DNA from: Veillonella_A intestinalis | Lineage (GTDB): Bacteria; Bacillota; Negativicutes; Veillonellales; Veillonellaceae | Assembly (NCBI RefSeq): GCF_943192895.1 | Contig: NZ_CALPCB010000008.1 | Location: 106,225 to 170,224, forward strand | DNA: 64,000 nt | Direction: 5' to 3' | In this document: positions 1-8,545 of the stretch, one piece after another | Layout of the letters: each line of letters starts with the position of its first letter | Numbering within the stretch: position 1 is the first letter of the stretch | Notes under the pieces: generated by a model | Seen by the model: only the letters and a program-made list of their open reading frames with translations | Told to the model about the DNA's origin: nothing | Databases searched by the model: none | Position numbers and translations under genes: made by a program

Positions 1-1
1 T

Positions 2-529
2 ATTGCCGTACTAGAAGGTGGCTATTCTGTACAAGAAGCCTTGCCATATGTAAATACGGGCATTGTACTATCGATGGCGGGTCTTGATTATAGCCAGGTG
101 ATTGAGCCGGCTTTTGATGCTTATAGTAATCGTCAGCGTGGTGATGTGACTCAGCGTATTGATGGCATTATTAAACAGTGGCAGCAACAATGGCAGTGTC
201 GTCATGAAATGCAAGTAGATGCTTTATTAGGTCTTGGCGATTATTGGCATGACCAACATCAAATTTATTATGATGAAACAGGAATTTCTGAATATCGCAA
301 AGAAACAATACGACTTTATCCTGATAAAGTTGGGTGGCATAGTATTGACTCTCGTAGTGATGGTGGTCCATTTGGTTCGCAACATGTTTTTGCTACATTT
401 ATTCCTTGGCAAGCTGATGAAGCTTGTCGACGTGATGCTTATGAAGCAACTTGGGCTGCCAAAAAAACAGGAACGGCACAGCGTTATGTAGTAGTTGATT
501 CTATGAAAGATATACAGGAAGAGTTATAA
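2..529 (+). CDS. Histone deacetylase / acetylpolyamine amidohydrolase family protein, 3' part only
   Basis: The reading frame is already open at the window edge, so only the last 175 residues are seen. The first visible residues (AVLEGGYS, then YVNTGIVLSMAGLDYS) match the C-terminal part of the zinc-dependent histone deacetylase fold, where the EGGY glycine-tyrosine loop lies near the active site. The zinc-binding Asp/His residues would lie upstream, outside the window. Members remove acetyl groups from lysines, polyamines or small molecules; the substrate cannot be told from this fragment. An apparent internal TTG start at 41 is not needed because the frame continues upstream. The gene ends 154 bp before rph. 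Confidence 0.75.
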   Translation: MAVLEGGYSVQEALPYVNTGIVLSMAGLDYSQVIEPAFDAYSNRQRGDVTQRIDGIIKQWQQQWQCRHEMQVDALLGLGDYWHDQHQIYYDETGISEYRKETIRLYPDKVGWHSIDSRSDGGPFGSQHVFATFIPWQADEACRRDAYEATWAAKKTGTAQRYVVVDSMKDIQEEL

Positions 530-642
530 ACGTGAAATGCTAATAATCGTGTTTCTGATTAAGTATTTAGAATTGAAATATATAAGCTCATACTGGTGGG
601 GTGGAAAACTGGTTTCCATATTGAGAAAACTAGGTATCTATA

Positions 643-651
643 TGATATAAT
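643..651 (+). promoter_or_regulatory. Extended -10 promoter upstream of rph
   Basis: TGA followed by TATAAT fits the extended -10 form. TTGAGA at 621-626 could be a -35 but the 19-bp spacer is long. The TATAAT lies about 33 bp before the rph start codon. Confidence 0.5.
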
Positions 652-683
652 AGGAGGGAAGATAGATTTTAGGAGTGACAACT

Positions 684-1445
684 ATGAGAATTGATGGAAG
701 AAATCCGCAGGCAGTACGGCCTATAAAAATTACACGTCATTTTACCGCTTATGCAGAAGGGTCGGTATTAATTGAATGTGGCAACACTAAAGTGTTGTGT
801 AATGCATCAGTAGAGCCTAAGGTACCACGCTTTATGAAAGGTGAAGGTCGTGGTTGGGTAACTGCTGAATACTCTTTGCTACCACGGGCTACACAAACTC
901 GTAATAGTCGAGAAGCCGCAAAAGGTAAGCAGACAGGTCGAACTGTTGAGATTCAACGTCTTATTGGTCGTGCTTTGCGGGCGGTAGTAGATTTAGATGC
1001 ATTAGGTGAAAATACCATTACTTTGGATTGTGATGTATTACAAGCTGATGGAGGGACTCGTACCGCTGCTATTACTGGTTCGTTCGTAGCCTTGGTAGAT
1101 GCTGTAAATACACTATTTACTGGTGAAGGTGTATATCCAGTGCGTGATTATTGTGCTGCTATTTCCGTTGGCATTGGAATTGAAGGGCCTATTACAGATT
1201 TATGTTATGAAGAAGATAGTAAAGCTGTTGTAGATATGAATGTAGTTCGTACCGGTTCGGGCGCGCTTATTGAAGTGCAGGGTACTGGTGAGCATGGCAC
1301 ATTTAGTCGTGATGAACTAAATGAATTATTAGATTTAGCAGAACAAGCTACGGATGACTTGATGAAAGCACAAAAAGAAGCCCTTGGTGAAGCGGCTAAG
1401 TATATAGGAGCGACGTATGAAAATAGTAGTAGCGACGCACAATAA
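684..1445 (+). CDS. rph: Ribonuclease PH
   Basis: A 253-residue phosphorolytic 3'-5' exoribonuclease that trims tRNA 3' ends before CCA maturation. The N-terminus MRIDGRNPQAVRPIKI is the classic RNase PH start; the central LDCDVLQADGGTRTAAITG block carries the conserved acidic residues of the active site, and GEGRGWVTAEY is also typical. ATG 684 is chosen because AGGAG at 671-675 sits 8 bases upstream; a GTG at 675 overlaps that ribosome-binding site. Its 3' end overlaps rdgB by 29 bases, implying co-translation, a common rph-rdgB arrangement in Firmicutes. Confidence 0.96.
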   Translation: MRIDGRNPQAVRPIKITRHFTAYAEGSVLIECGNTKVLCNASVEPKVPRFMKGEGRGWVTAEYSLLPRATQTRNSREAAKGKQTGRTVEIQRLIGRALRAVVDLDALGENTITLDCDVLQADGGTRTAAITGSFVALVDAVNTLFTGEGVYPVRDYCAAISVGIGIEGPITDLCYEEDSKAVVDMNVVRTGSGALIEVQGTGEHGTFSRDELNELLDLAEQATDDLMKAQKEALGEAAKYIGATYENSSSDAQ

Positions 1446-2004
1446 AGGAAAAATAAGAGAGTTTAAAGCAGCACTAGAACCTTTAGGGATTGAGGCAGTT
1501 AGCCTTGCTGATATAGTTACCGTGCCAGAGCCAGAAGAAACAGGAACGACATTTTTAGAAAATGCACGCATCAAAGCACAGTATTATATGAAGGCTACCA
1601 ATCTTCCTTGTTTGGCTGATGATAGTGGGTTAGCAGTTGATGCCCTAGCTGGTGCACCCGGTGTATATTCGGCTCGTTATGCTGGTGAAGCTTGTGATGA
1701 TGAAGCAAATAATGCTAAACTGATTGAAGAATTGCAAGCAGTGCCTTTTGAAAAGCGAACGGCTCGATATGTGTGTGAATTAGTATTAGCGTATCCTGAT
1801 GGGCAGGAAATAACCGCTACTGGCTATTGTGAAGGTTTGATTCAAGATACGCCGTTAGGCGACGGTGGTTTTGGCTATGATCCTTACTTTTATGTGCCGC
1901 AGTTTCAAAAAACTATGGCCCAGATAAGTATGGAGGAGAAGAATGCTATAAGTCATCGTGGCTTGGCTTTAAAAGAGCTATTACATAGATTAAAAATAGA
2001 TTAG
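1417..2004 (+). CDS. rdgB: XTP/dITP diphosphatase (RdgB/HAM1 family)
   Basis: A 195-residue house-cleaning enzyme that hydrolyses deaminated purine triphosphates (dITP, XTP) to the monophosphates, keeping them out of DNA and RNA. The N-terminal ATHNKGKIREF substrate-binding motif, the LADDSGLAVDAL block with metal-binding acids, GGFGYDP and the C-terminal SHRGLALK motif are all present at the usual places. Length is normal for the family. It starts inside the end of rph, in another frame, with GGAG at 1407-1410 just before the ATG. Confidence 0.95.
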   Translation: MKIVVATHNKGKIREFKAALEPLGIEAVSLADIVTVPEPEETGTTFLENARIKAQYYMKATNLPCLADDSGLAVDALAGAPGVYSARYAGEACDDEANNAKLIEELQAVPFEKRTARYVCELVLAYPDGQEITATGYCEGLIQDTPLGDGGFGYDPYFYVPQFQKTMAQISMEEKNAISHRGLALKELLHRLKID

Positions 2005-2054
2005 TAAAAGAGTATAGTGATTAATAGAAGTAATTTAATAGTAAGAGAGCGTAT

Positions 2055-2576
2055 ATGAGTACAGTGCATCGTATAGGAATTATAAGCGATACCCATGGGT
2101 ACTTAGAGGTGATTGATAGCATATTAGCAGATACTGCTGACTGGGGATTGGATTTATGGCTTCATGCTGGTGATTATGGGGATGATGCCCGATATATGGC
2201 AACGCAGACAACAGTTCCCGTATTAGCGGTGCGAGGAAATAATGATCGACAACAACCTTTGGAGCCTAGAGAGCAGTTGATCCCATTTCAAGATAGTTAT
2301 GTGTATATGACACATGGGGATCAGTTTTTGCCTTATAATCGAATTCAAGAAGTAGTATCTTTAGGGATTAGTATGGGCGCTACGCTCTGTGTGGCTGGTC
2401 ATAGTCATCACCATGCTATGTATGAACATCAAGGTTGTTTATTTATTAATCCTGGTAGTCCAGCCTTACCTAGGGATAAATCAGGAGGAACCTTTGCCGT
2501 AGCGACTTATGAAAATGGTCATTTTCAAGGGCAGTTCTATTACTTAAAGGAAAAACCTTGGTTAAAACCGTACTAA
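2055..2576 (+). CDS. YfcE/MJ0936-family metallophosphoesterase
   Basis: A 173-residue calcineurin-like phosphodiesterase. Metal ligands of the family are visible in order: ISDTHG near residue 10, HAGD near 40, GNND near 64, and GHSHHH near 117. Relatives hydrolyse phosphodiesters with Mn; the physiological substrate is unknown. It lies 50 bp after rdgB, in the same direction, probably in the rph operon. The ribosome-binding site (AAGAGAG) is weak. Confidence 0.88.
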   Translation: MSTVHRIGIISDTHGYLEVIDSILADTADWGLDLWLHAGDYGDDARYMATQTTVPVLAVRGNNDRQQPLEPREQLIPFQDSYVYMTHGDQFLPYNRIQEVVSLGISMGATLCVAGHSHHHAMYEHQGCLFINPGSPALPRDKSGGTFAVATYENGHFQGQFYYLKEKPWLKPY

Positions 2577-2601
2577 ATAGGGTCATGTATGCGAAAATAA
2601 A

Positions 2602-2642
2602 ATATCGAAAGTGTTGAATATGACGTATGCTTTCGATATAAT
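2602..2642 (+). promoter_or_regulatory. speD promoter with flanking inverted repeat
   Basis: TTGAAT (2614-2619), a 17-bp spacer and TATAAT (2637-2642) form a strong sigma-A type promoter. It is framed by a perfect 10-bp inverted repeat, ATATCGAAAG (2602-2611) and CTTTCGATAT (2630-2639), whose right arm overlaps the -10. This looks like an operator, but no regulator is known. Confidence 0.65.
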
Positions 2643-2684
2643 GTATTTATGCGAATTTTGAATGAGGAAGGTGTAAAGAACATT

Positions 2685-3467
2685 ATGGAGACATCCGTAA
2701 AACCGATTAAAAAAATGAAATTATACGGTTTTAATAACTTAACAAAAACCTTGAGTTTTAACATTTATGATATTTGTTATACTCGTACAGACGCTGAGAA
2801 GCGACAGTATATCGAATACATTGATGAAGTGTATAATGCACAACGGCTAACGGATATTTTGACTGAAGTGTCTCATATTATTGGGGCCAATGTCCTTAAC
2901 ATTGCAAAGCAAGATTATGATCCTCAAGGGGCGAGTGTTACGATTTTAATCTCAGAAGAAGAAGTTCAGAAAGAAGATGTAGTTTGTCATTTAGATAAAA
3001 GCCATTTGACAGTTCATACATATCCTGAAAGTCATCCATATCGTGGGATTAGTACATTCCGGGCTGATATTGATGTATCTACTTGTGGGCAAATTTCACC
3101 GCTTAAAGCATTAAACTATTTAATTAGTAGTTTTGATTCCGATATTATTAGCCTTGATTACCGTGTGCGTGGTTTTACACGTGACATGCAAGGGAAAAAG
3201 CTCTATATTGATCATCGCATTAACTCCATTCAAAATTATATTGATGCTAAAACTAAGAACCTGTACAACATGATTGATGTTAACGTATATCAGGAAAATA
3301 TTTTCCACACGAAGATGATGCTGAAAGAATATGATATTAATAATTATCTTTTCGGCATTACGGAGGAAGATTTAACGCCAAAGGAACGGAAACACATTAA
3401 TCAGTTGTTGAAGCAGGAAATGGCTGAAATTTTTTATGGTAGAAATCTACCAACCTTGAAACAATAG
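2685..3467 (+). CDS. speD: S-adenosylmethionine decarboxylase proenzyme
   Basis: Makes decarboxylated S-adenosylmethionine, the aminopropyl donor for spermidine. The protein (260 residues) is of the larger E. coli type: it contains the autocleavage site LDKSHLTVHTYPE (Lys105-Ser106), where the serine becomes the pyruvoyl cofactor, and the conserved TCGQISPLKALNYL block. ATG 2685 is preferred to the in-frame ATG 2649, because the promoter -10 ends at 2642 and transcription would begin around 2649; GAGGAAGG at 2664-2671 provides the ribosome-binding site. No spermidine synthase is seen nearby; an ornithine-type decarboxylase lies at 24124. Confidence 0.93.
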   Translation: METSVKPIKKMKLYGFNNLTKTLSFNIYDICYTRTDAEKRQYIEYIDEVYNAQRLTDILTEVSHIIGANVLNIAKQDYDPQGASVTILISEEEVQKEDVVCHLDKSHLTVHTYPESHPYRGISTFRADIDVSTCGQISPLKALNYLISSFDSDIISLDYRVRGFTRDMQGKKLYIDHRINSIQNYIDAKTKNLYNMIDVNVYQENIFHTKMMLKEYDINNYLFGITEEDLTPKERKHINQLLKQEMAEIFYGRNLPTLKQ

Positions 3468-3478
3468 GAGGCAGAAAC

Positions 3479-4660
3479 ATGGACGTACGCGAAGAAGCAG
3501 TGCAAAAGAAATTGGAATTAGGTGGCTTTTTAACTACTGGTACAAAATATCCTTTAAAGGATGCGCATGATTTATCGGTTGCGTATACCCCAGGGGTAGC
3601 TGAACCATGCTTACGCATTAAAGAAAAGGAAGAATTATCTTTTGATTTAACTTGTCGTGGTAACATGGTAGCCGTTGTGTCTGACGGTACTCGTGTACTT
3701 GGTCTTGGTGATATTGGCGCAGCAGCAGCTATGCCTGTAATGGAAGGTAAATCACTACTTTTCAAACGTTTTGGTAATGTAGACTGTGTGCCTATCGTAG
3801 TAGATACAAAAGATGCCGATGAGTTAGTTCATACTGTTAAATTATTGCAGAAAAACTTTGCAGGCATTAACTTGGAAGATATTTCTTCTCCTAAATGCTA
3901 TGAAATTGAAAATCGCTTAAAAGAAGAATTAGAAATTCCTGTATTCCATGATGATCAACATGGTACAGCAATTGCTTGTTTAGCTGGGGTTAAAGCAGCC
4001 CTTCGCTTTGTGAAAAAAGACTTGAGTAAAGTTAAAATCGTTGTTAATGGTGCTGGCGCTGCTGGGGCAAACATTGCTCGTTTACTTTATTTAGCTGGTG
4101 CTCGTAACATTACTTTAATGGTAAGCTCTGGCGTACTTAATAAAAACTATAAACGTCTTGATTCTTTACAAGCTGAATTAATTAAATTACTTGGTCAAGA
4201 AGAAAAGACTGGTACATTAGCTGAAGTGGCTAAAGGTGCTGATGTATTACTTGGTGTATCTGCAGCCGGTGTGTTTACAGAAGATATTTTGAAAAACTTA
4301 GCTGAAGATGCTATCGTATTTGCTATGGCAAATCCAAACCCAGAAGCTATGTATGATGATGCTAAAGCTTGTGGCGTACGTGTAATGGGTACTGGCCGTA
4401 GTGATGCACCAAACCAGATTAATAACGTAAATGTATTCCCTGGTTTATTCCGTGGTGCTATTGATGTTCAGGCATCTAAAATTAACGACGAAATGAAATT
4501 GGCAGCCGCTGATGCATTAGCTGAATTGGTGGCTGATGAAGATCTTCGTGAAGATTATGTAGTGGCTAATACGTTTGATGAACGCGTTCCATTGGCAGTG
4601 GCAAAAGCAGTAGCAGAAGTGGCTGTAAAAACTGGTGTAGCCCGCAAACCAATTAAATAG
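3479..4660 (+). CDS. Malic enzyme (malate dehydrogenase, oxaloacetate-decarboxylating)
   Basis: Interconverts malate and pyruvate plus CO2 with NAD(P). The 393-residue size is that of short bacterial malic enzymes without a phosphotransacetylase domain. Visible motifs are SVAYTPGVAEPC near residue 34, the metal-binding EDI and DDQHGTAI blocks near 139-163, and a Rossmann loop VNGAGAAGANIA near 190. AGGAGG precedes the ATG by 7 bases. It follows speD by 11 bp, although no metabolic link is obvious. In a lactate fermenter it would connect pyruvate to the malate-fumarate-succinate branch. Confidence 0.95.
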   Translation: MDVREEAVQKKLELGGFLTTGTKYPLKDAHDLSVAYTPGVAEPCLRIKEKEELSFDLTCRGNMVAVVSDGTRVLGLGDIGAAAAMPVMEGKSLLFKRFGNVDCVPIVVDTKDADELVHTVKLLQKNFAGINLEDISSPKCYEIENRLKEELEIPVFHDDQHGTAIACLAGVKAALRFVKKDLSKVKIVVNGAGAAGANIARLLYLAGARNITLMVSSGVLNKNYKRLDSLQAELIKLLGQEEKTGTLAEVAKGADVLLGVSAAGVFTEDILKNLAEDAIVFAMANPNPEAMYDDAKACGVRVMGTGRSDAPNQINNVNVFPGLFRGAIDVQASKINDEMKLAAADALAELVADEDLREDYVVANTFDERVPLAVAKAVAEVAVKTGVARKPIK

Positions 4661-4672
4661 TGTTAAATAGAA

Positions 4673-4747
4673 AGTTCCGTTATCTTATTCGCTCACAGAG
4701 TTGCTTTGCAACAATGGTCGCTATAATAAGATAACGGAATTTTTTTC
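4673..4747 (+). terminator. Long-stem terminator after malic enzyme
   Basis: A 15-bp perfect stem (TTCCGTTATCTTATT at 4675-4689 with its complement at 4725-4739) is followed by seven T. The loop carries a small hairpin, GTTGC/GCAAC, then AATGGTCGCT, which resembles sequences in other terminators in this window. Confidence 0.92.
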
Positions 4748-4945
4748 ATACTATAGATGTGGTTTAGCGGTACTACGCCAGTTTTTAAGCGGGGGGATTG
4801 TTATACGAGGCTTGTGCCAGTTTAGTTATGGTCAAGGGGCAGGTGACTATATTGTTTATAGAGTAGGGAGAATTTTGTTAAGGTGGCGTATTTCTTTGCG
4901 ACTGTGTATTACTAGAATAGAAGCCGTAGCGGCAACAGCTTCTTT

Positions 4946-5080
4946 ATGAGGAAGAGGGCCGGTGATTCAGAATTAACCTTTGAAGATATCAATCGCTATA
5001 TGTTATCCGTTTTGAAACAGGGTTACTATAAAACACTTGTAAACGAATTTGATTTGAAACACGTAATAGAACCACAATAA
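4946..5080 (+). other. Possible gene remnant in a gene-poor stretch (4748-5144)
   Basis: Between the malic enzyme terminator and the inverted-repeat element no convincing gene is seen. An open frame encodes 44 residues (beginning MRKRAGDSELTFEDINRY and ending KHVIEPQ) with amino-acid usage like a real protein, but no clear ribosome-binding site. It may be the decayed C-terminus of a lost gene; its identity is unknown. Confidence 0.25.
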
Positions 5081-5144
5081 TTATGCTATCTTCATCACTA
5101 CTTTACGGAGAAAATTAGCTAGTATGTATTAAGCAATAGAGGGG

Positions 5145-5301
5145 AGAAAAATAAAATAATGACTTATTAATTATAGGAGTATAAAAAGAGCGCTTACAGT
5201 TTATGGAGCGGCCATTGCTATCTTTCCTAGCCTGGTCGCGAATGAACTGAAAGCGCTCTTTGTTTATTTAATTATAGGTGTAGTCATTATTTTATTTTTC
5301 T
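5145..5301. repeat. 157-bp element bounded by a 20-bp perfect inverted repeat
   Basis: AGAAAAATAAAATAATGACT (5145-5164) is exactly complementary to 5282-5301. Just inside the arms is a 15-bp direct repeat with one mismatch (TTAATTATAGGAGTA at 5167-5181, TTAATTATAGGTGTA at 5268-5282). The middle contains the terminator of the SLH gene at 5301-6752, and the right arm reaches the first base of its stop codon. It resembles a MITE-like element or a very long 3' hairpin. No target duplication is seen outside the arms. Confidence 0.7.
5184..5263 (-). terminator. Terminator of the minus-strand SLH gene
   Basis: On the minus strand AAAGAGCGCTT-CAGTT pairs with AACTG-AAGCGCTCTTT and is followed by TTTTTAT; the outer stem is about 16 bp with one bulge. 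A second internal hairpin (GCGACCA/TGGCCGC) lies in the loop. The T-run on the minus strand fits the gene ending at 5301. Confidence 0.85.
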
Positions 5302-6752
5302 TAGCCATTGTTAGCAGGCAAGCTAATTTCCACTTTATTTCCAAATTTTTTAGCAAAGGCTTTGATAGTATCTGCTTTTAATTCATCCACTGTTAAGACT
5401 AAGCCTGATGCATTTTTGTTTGGTGTAATGGTAATAATAGAGCCAGTTGGTTCTTGTTGATTATAGAAGTAAGCTACTTCAGTTTGTAATTTTCCAAGTT
5501 CTATTTCTGTTAAGCTCCCTACAGTGACTTGGACATTATTAACTAATGTTTTATCTTTAGTAAAGGCGAGGGCCGCCCCTAATTTTTTAGCATCATTTTC
5601 AGATTTTAAAGTGGCTATTAATTTATTGTTCTGCCAGAACATAGCCCCATGAGTACGGAACACATATTCTTTGCCAAAGGTGCGTTCCACTAAAGTCAGC
5701 ATCTTATTTTCAATCTGTTGATGTAAGATTTTTTCACGTAAGGCAACGGCGGAGCTACTGTTTGTAACACGGTACATAATCTCTGTCGCTTCGGCGCGAG
5801 TAATGTATTTTTCAGGTCCGAAGAGAAGGCGAGATTGATAGTGTAAAAAGCCTAGGCTTGCTAGTTCTCGTACAGCATCTTGAGCCCAAGGCGCAATGAA
5901 TTTTTGATCGCTATAGTGAATTGAATCAAGGGCTGTAGGATCCTCTGTAGTATAACCTAAATAATGAATGTAATTATCCGCTACTACAGCAAATTCTTGG
6001 CGTGACATGAAACGTTCAGGCCGATAGGTTTTATCACCATAACCACTGATGATATTAAGCTGTGCTACTCGTTCGATTGCATTAGCAGACCAGCGGTCAG
6101 AGGTAATATCGTTGAAAGAGCTTGCCAACATAACAGGGGATTCATCAGAGATTAGATTACTAAATAAAGAGGCTACTTCTTCACGTGTGATTGGTTTATC
6201 TGGACGAAAGGTGTTGTCACTGTAGCCTGAAATAAGCTGTTGATTTGTCATCACGGCAATGGATGTGGCCGCCCAATAGTCAGCTGGTACATCGACAAAG
6301 GTATATTTTCGAGCTTCTTGAAATACAGATGGTTGAGCTGTACCAGTAAAAATAGGACTATCTGTATTAGGGGTAACCGTGGACGGAGTAAAATCTTGTA
6401 GCAATTGGATGGAACCTGTTTCCTTGGCGGTTACTTTATTTTTTGTATCTTTGTTATTGGTGTTATTGGTGTTATTGGTATTGTTGATGTCAGTTGTTTC
6501 AACTGCTGATTCTTGTTGTGCCTTAGTTGCTTTGCCAAGGGCTTGTACTGTGTTGCTCTTGGTATAGTAATCGAGGGTTAAAGGGCTAAATGTTGTTTCG
6601 TTACTTGCCTCTTTAACGACGCGTACAGGACCATAGCTGGCCTCTGTAGCATCAATATCAGTATCTGTTACAATGTTGGCCCAAACAGTGGTATTTGTAA
6701 GCATAAGTGCACAAAGGAGTGCGGCTGGTTTTGCTTGGAAAAATTTGGACAT
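5301..6752 (-). CDS. Exported three-SLH-domain protein with unrecognised C-terminal domain
   Basis: 483 residues. A signal peptide (MSKFFQAKPAALLCALMLTN, cleavage likely after VWA) is followed by a low-complexity linker containing NNT repeats. Three SLH domains follow at about 150-200 (FVDVPADYWA), 210-265 (FNDITSDRWS) and 275-335 (YSDQKFIAPWA). The last 140 residues form a domain shared with the SLH protein at 8546-10006 (MFWQNNKL, FYNQQEPTGSI, KKFGNKVEI). SLH domains in Negativicutes bind diamine-modified peptidoglycan or secondary polymers, so the protein probably sits in the periplasm or at the envelope. It is not an OmpM porin: no beta-barrel segment is visible. GGGAGG precedes the ATG. 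Confidence 0.9.
   Translation of the reverse strand: MSKFFQAKPAALLCALMLTNTTVWANIVTDTDIDATEASYGPVRVVKEASNETTFSPLTLDYYTKSNTVQALGKATKAQQESAVETTDINNTNNTNNTNNKDTKNKVTAKETGSIQLLQDFTPSTVTPNTDSPIFTGTAQPSVFQEARKYTFVDVPADYWAATSIAVMTNQQLISGYSDNTFRPDKPITREEVASLFSNLISDESPVMLASSFNDITSDRWSANAIERVAQLNIISGYGDKTYRPERFMSRQEFAVVADNYIHYLGYTTEDPTALDSIHYSDQKFIAPWAQDAVRELASLGFLHYQSRLLFGPEKYITRAEATEIMYRVTNSSSAVALREKILHQQIENKMLTLVERTFGKEYVFRTHGAMFWQNNKLIATLKSENDAKKLGAALAFTKDKTLVNNVQVTVGSLTEIELGKLQTEVAYFYNQQEPTGSIITITPNKNASGLVLTVDELKADTIKAFAKKFGNKVEISLPANNG
6454..6480 (-). repeat. Three tandem 9-bp units inside the SLH gene
   Basis: TTATTGGTG repeats at 6454, 6463 and 6472 (the last ends in A) and encodes the Asn-Asn-Thr linker. 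Gain or loss of a unit keeps the frame, so it would change linker length, not switch the gene off. Confidence 0.85.
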
Positions 6753-6830
6753 AAAAGCCTCCCAAATGATGAAACAAAATATGAAATTGTAAAGATTTAG
6801 GCCTTTTTAGGTCTAAATTAATGTATAGCA

Positions 6831-8528
6831 TTAGAATTTTGGTTTAAAAATAACTACGTTTTCTACTTGGCCCCATTCCGTGACATAGTGAGCTAAGGTT
6901 GTTTGTAAAAAATCTGCCTTATATTTACGTGGTACGCAAATGATAAAATCTGTTAGACCTTGGATTGCTATTGTTGTTTCGTTAACAGTAGCAACGGGCA
7001 TTACATTTTTCCCTTCGCTCCAGATAGACTCTGCCTCATGAGGATTTAAAATTTGTGTTACTGGATGTTGGCTATAGTAGACTAAAGATGTGCGATAATC
7101 GCGATAATAATAAACTTTAGTTTCCTTAGTTAATGGTAATTTAGTCGCTAAGTGAGAGGTAGAGGCATCATCCACAATGGGTGGTAGTAAACATAATAAT
7201 AATAAATAGAGAACACTGGCACTAAGGGCCGTGCTTTTCATGGAAATTGGTAGCCTTCCCTTGAAATATGCATAGCCTAAGGGAAGGAGTGCTAAGATGC
7301 CCCCTAAAGTGAGGGTGGTAATAAATTGAGTTATGTTTACATTGGCTGGGTTCAGTGGATTTTGCGCTTGTGGTAACCCTAAAAGCCATAAAGCAATTAT
7401 GACCGCTAGAAATAAGAAGCTCACTGGGAATAATAATAACCAGAAGGCTCGATAAGTCAGTGCATGTGCTTTACGCTGTTTTGCTGTTAGATATCCTTGG
7501 GCCGTTAATATAATAAATGGAATGAGACAAAGAAAGGTATATGTCAGATATTTAGTTGCCATTAGATTATAAAAGATAAAGACACCAAGGCCCCATACCA
7601 GCAGATAGTTGTGCCAGCGAGTGCGTTCGCCATAGCGTAATTCATAGATAGTAAGTCCCGTCCAAGGCAGTAAGGATACAGGCCACAAGACGAAATAGAG
7701 GAACCACCAATTTTGCTCTGGATGTTCAGGTACAGTGGCACGAACTACATTGTGAAGCCCAAGAAAACCTTCAATAAAGCTCATGCCATGGTAAGCATAC
7801 ATGAGTAGATACCAAGGTAGTGCTACTATGGCAAAAATAAGCCAACCATAGGGATTGATTAATAATTTAAAGGCCAACTTGGTTCGTTGAAATAAGAATA
7901 CATAGGCCAACAGGATTAGGCCTGGTAGAACGATACCTACAGGTCCTTTGGTTAGGACTGCTAAGCCAGCAAAGGCATAAGCTAACATAATGAAATGTTG
8001 AGCCTCTTTTTGTTGTTGATTGTTAGGTTGTGTGTCTTCAATAGCTGCAAAGGCTAGATAGGCAAAATAAACAATTCCTTGGGTGAATAGAAATAAATAT
8101 CCGTCTGTTAGAATCGCATGACTAATGTACCAAAACTCTAAAGACGTGCCAAGTATTATAGCACTCCAAAGGGCTACAATGCGCTGTTTGGTAATGATAT
8201 ACACACCATAGTACATCATTAGGCCATTTAATACAGCACATATAACAAAGGGAAGGCGTGCCGAGAAATCTGACACGCCAAAAGTACTGAAGGATGCCAT
8301 GAGCATCCAATAGGTCCAAATTGGTTTATCATACCAATATTGGTCATAAATCATAGGAGATAAGTAGCTGTGATGTTGCAGCATATTGACGGCACTTAAG
8401 GCATAATTAGACTCCACTGTATCTGTTATAGGGAAATTCCATACAAAGAGACCATAGGCTAATAGGAGCCATAGTCCAATGGCTCCCAAGTAGAGAAAGT
8501 CTTGCCGCTGTAATCGTGTTGCAAGCAT
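6831..8528 (-). CDS. GT39/ArnT-like polyprenyl-phosphate-dependent glycosyltransferase
   Basis: A 565-residue integral membrane protein with about a dozen hydrophobic segments and a soluble C-terminal part (roughly residues 455-565). The first periplasmic loop carries ITDTVESNYALSA, the acidic motif expected in GT39/GT83 (PMT/ArnT) enzymes, followed by YWYDKPIWTYWM; LTKGPVGIVLPG is also a family signature. Such enzymes transfer a sugar from a lipid carrier to lipid A, proteins or polymers on the outer side of the membrane. The acceptor is unknown. It lies 17 bp after one SLH gene and 78 bp before another, so envelope glycosylation is a reasonable inference. Confidence 0.88.
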   Translation of the reverse strand: MLATRLQRQDFLYLGAIGLWLLLAYGLFVWNFPITDTVESNYALSAVNMLQHHSYLSPMIYDQYWYDKPIWTYWMLMASFSTFGVSDFSARLPFVICAVLNGLMMYYGVYIITKQRIVALWSAIILGTSLEFWYISHAILTDGYLFLFTQGIVYFAYLAFAAIEDTQPNNQQQKEAQHFIMLAYAFAGLAVLTKGPVGIVLPGLILLAYVFLFQRTKLAFKLLINPYGWLIFAIVALPWYLLMYAYHGMSFIEGFLGLHNVVRATVPEHPEQNWWFLYFVLWPVSLLPWTGLTIYELRYGERTRWHNYLLVWGLGVFIFYNLMATKYLTYTFLCLIPFIILTAQGYLTAKQRKAHALTYRAFWLLLFPVSFLFLAVIIALWLLGLPQAQNPLNPANVNITQFITTLTLGGILALLPLGYAYFKGRLPISMKSTALSASVLYLLLLCLLPPIVDDASTSHLATKLPLTKETKVYYYRDYRTSLVYYSQHPVTQILNPHEAESIWSEGKNVMPVATVNETTIAIQGLTDFIICVPRKYKADFLQTTLAHYVTEWGQVENVVIFKPKF

Positions 8529-8545
8529 GAAAAGAACTCCTTATA

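Noticed and set aside
4701..4949. An 82-codon open frame starting inside the malic enzyme terminator
   Set aside because: It begins in the terminator loop, has no ribosome-binding site and shows no protein-like composition.
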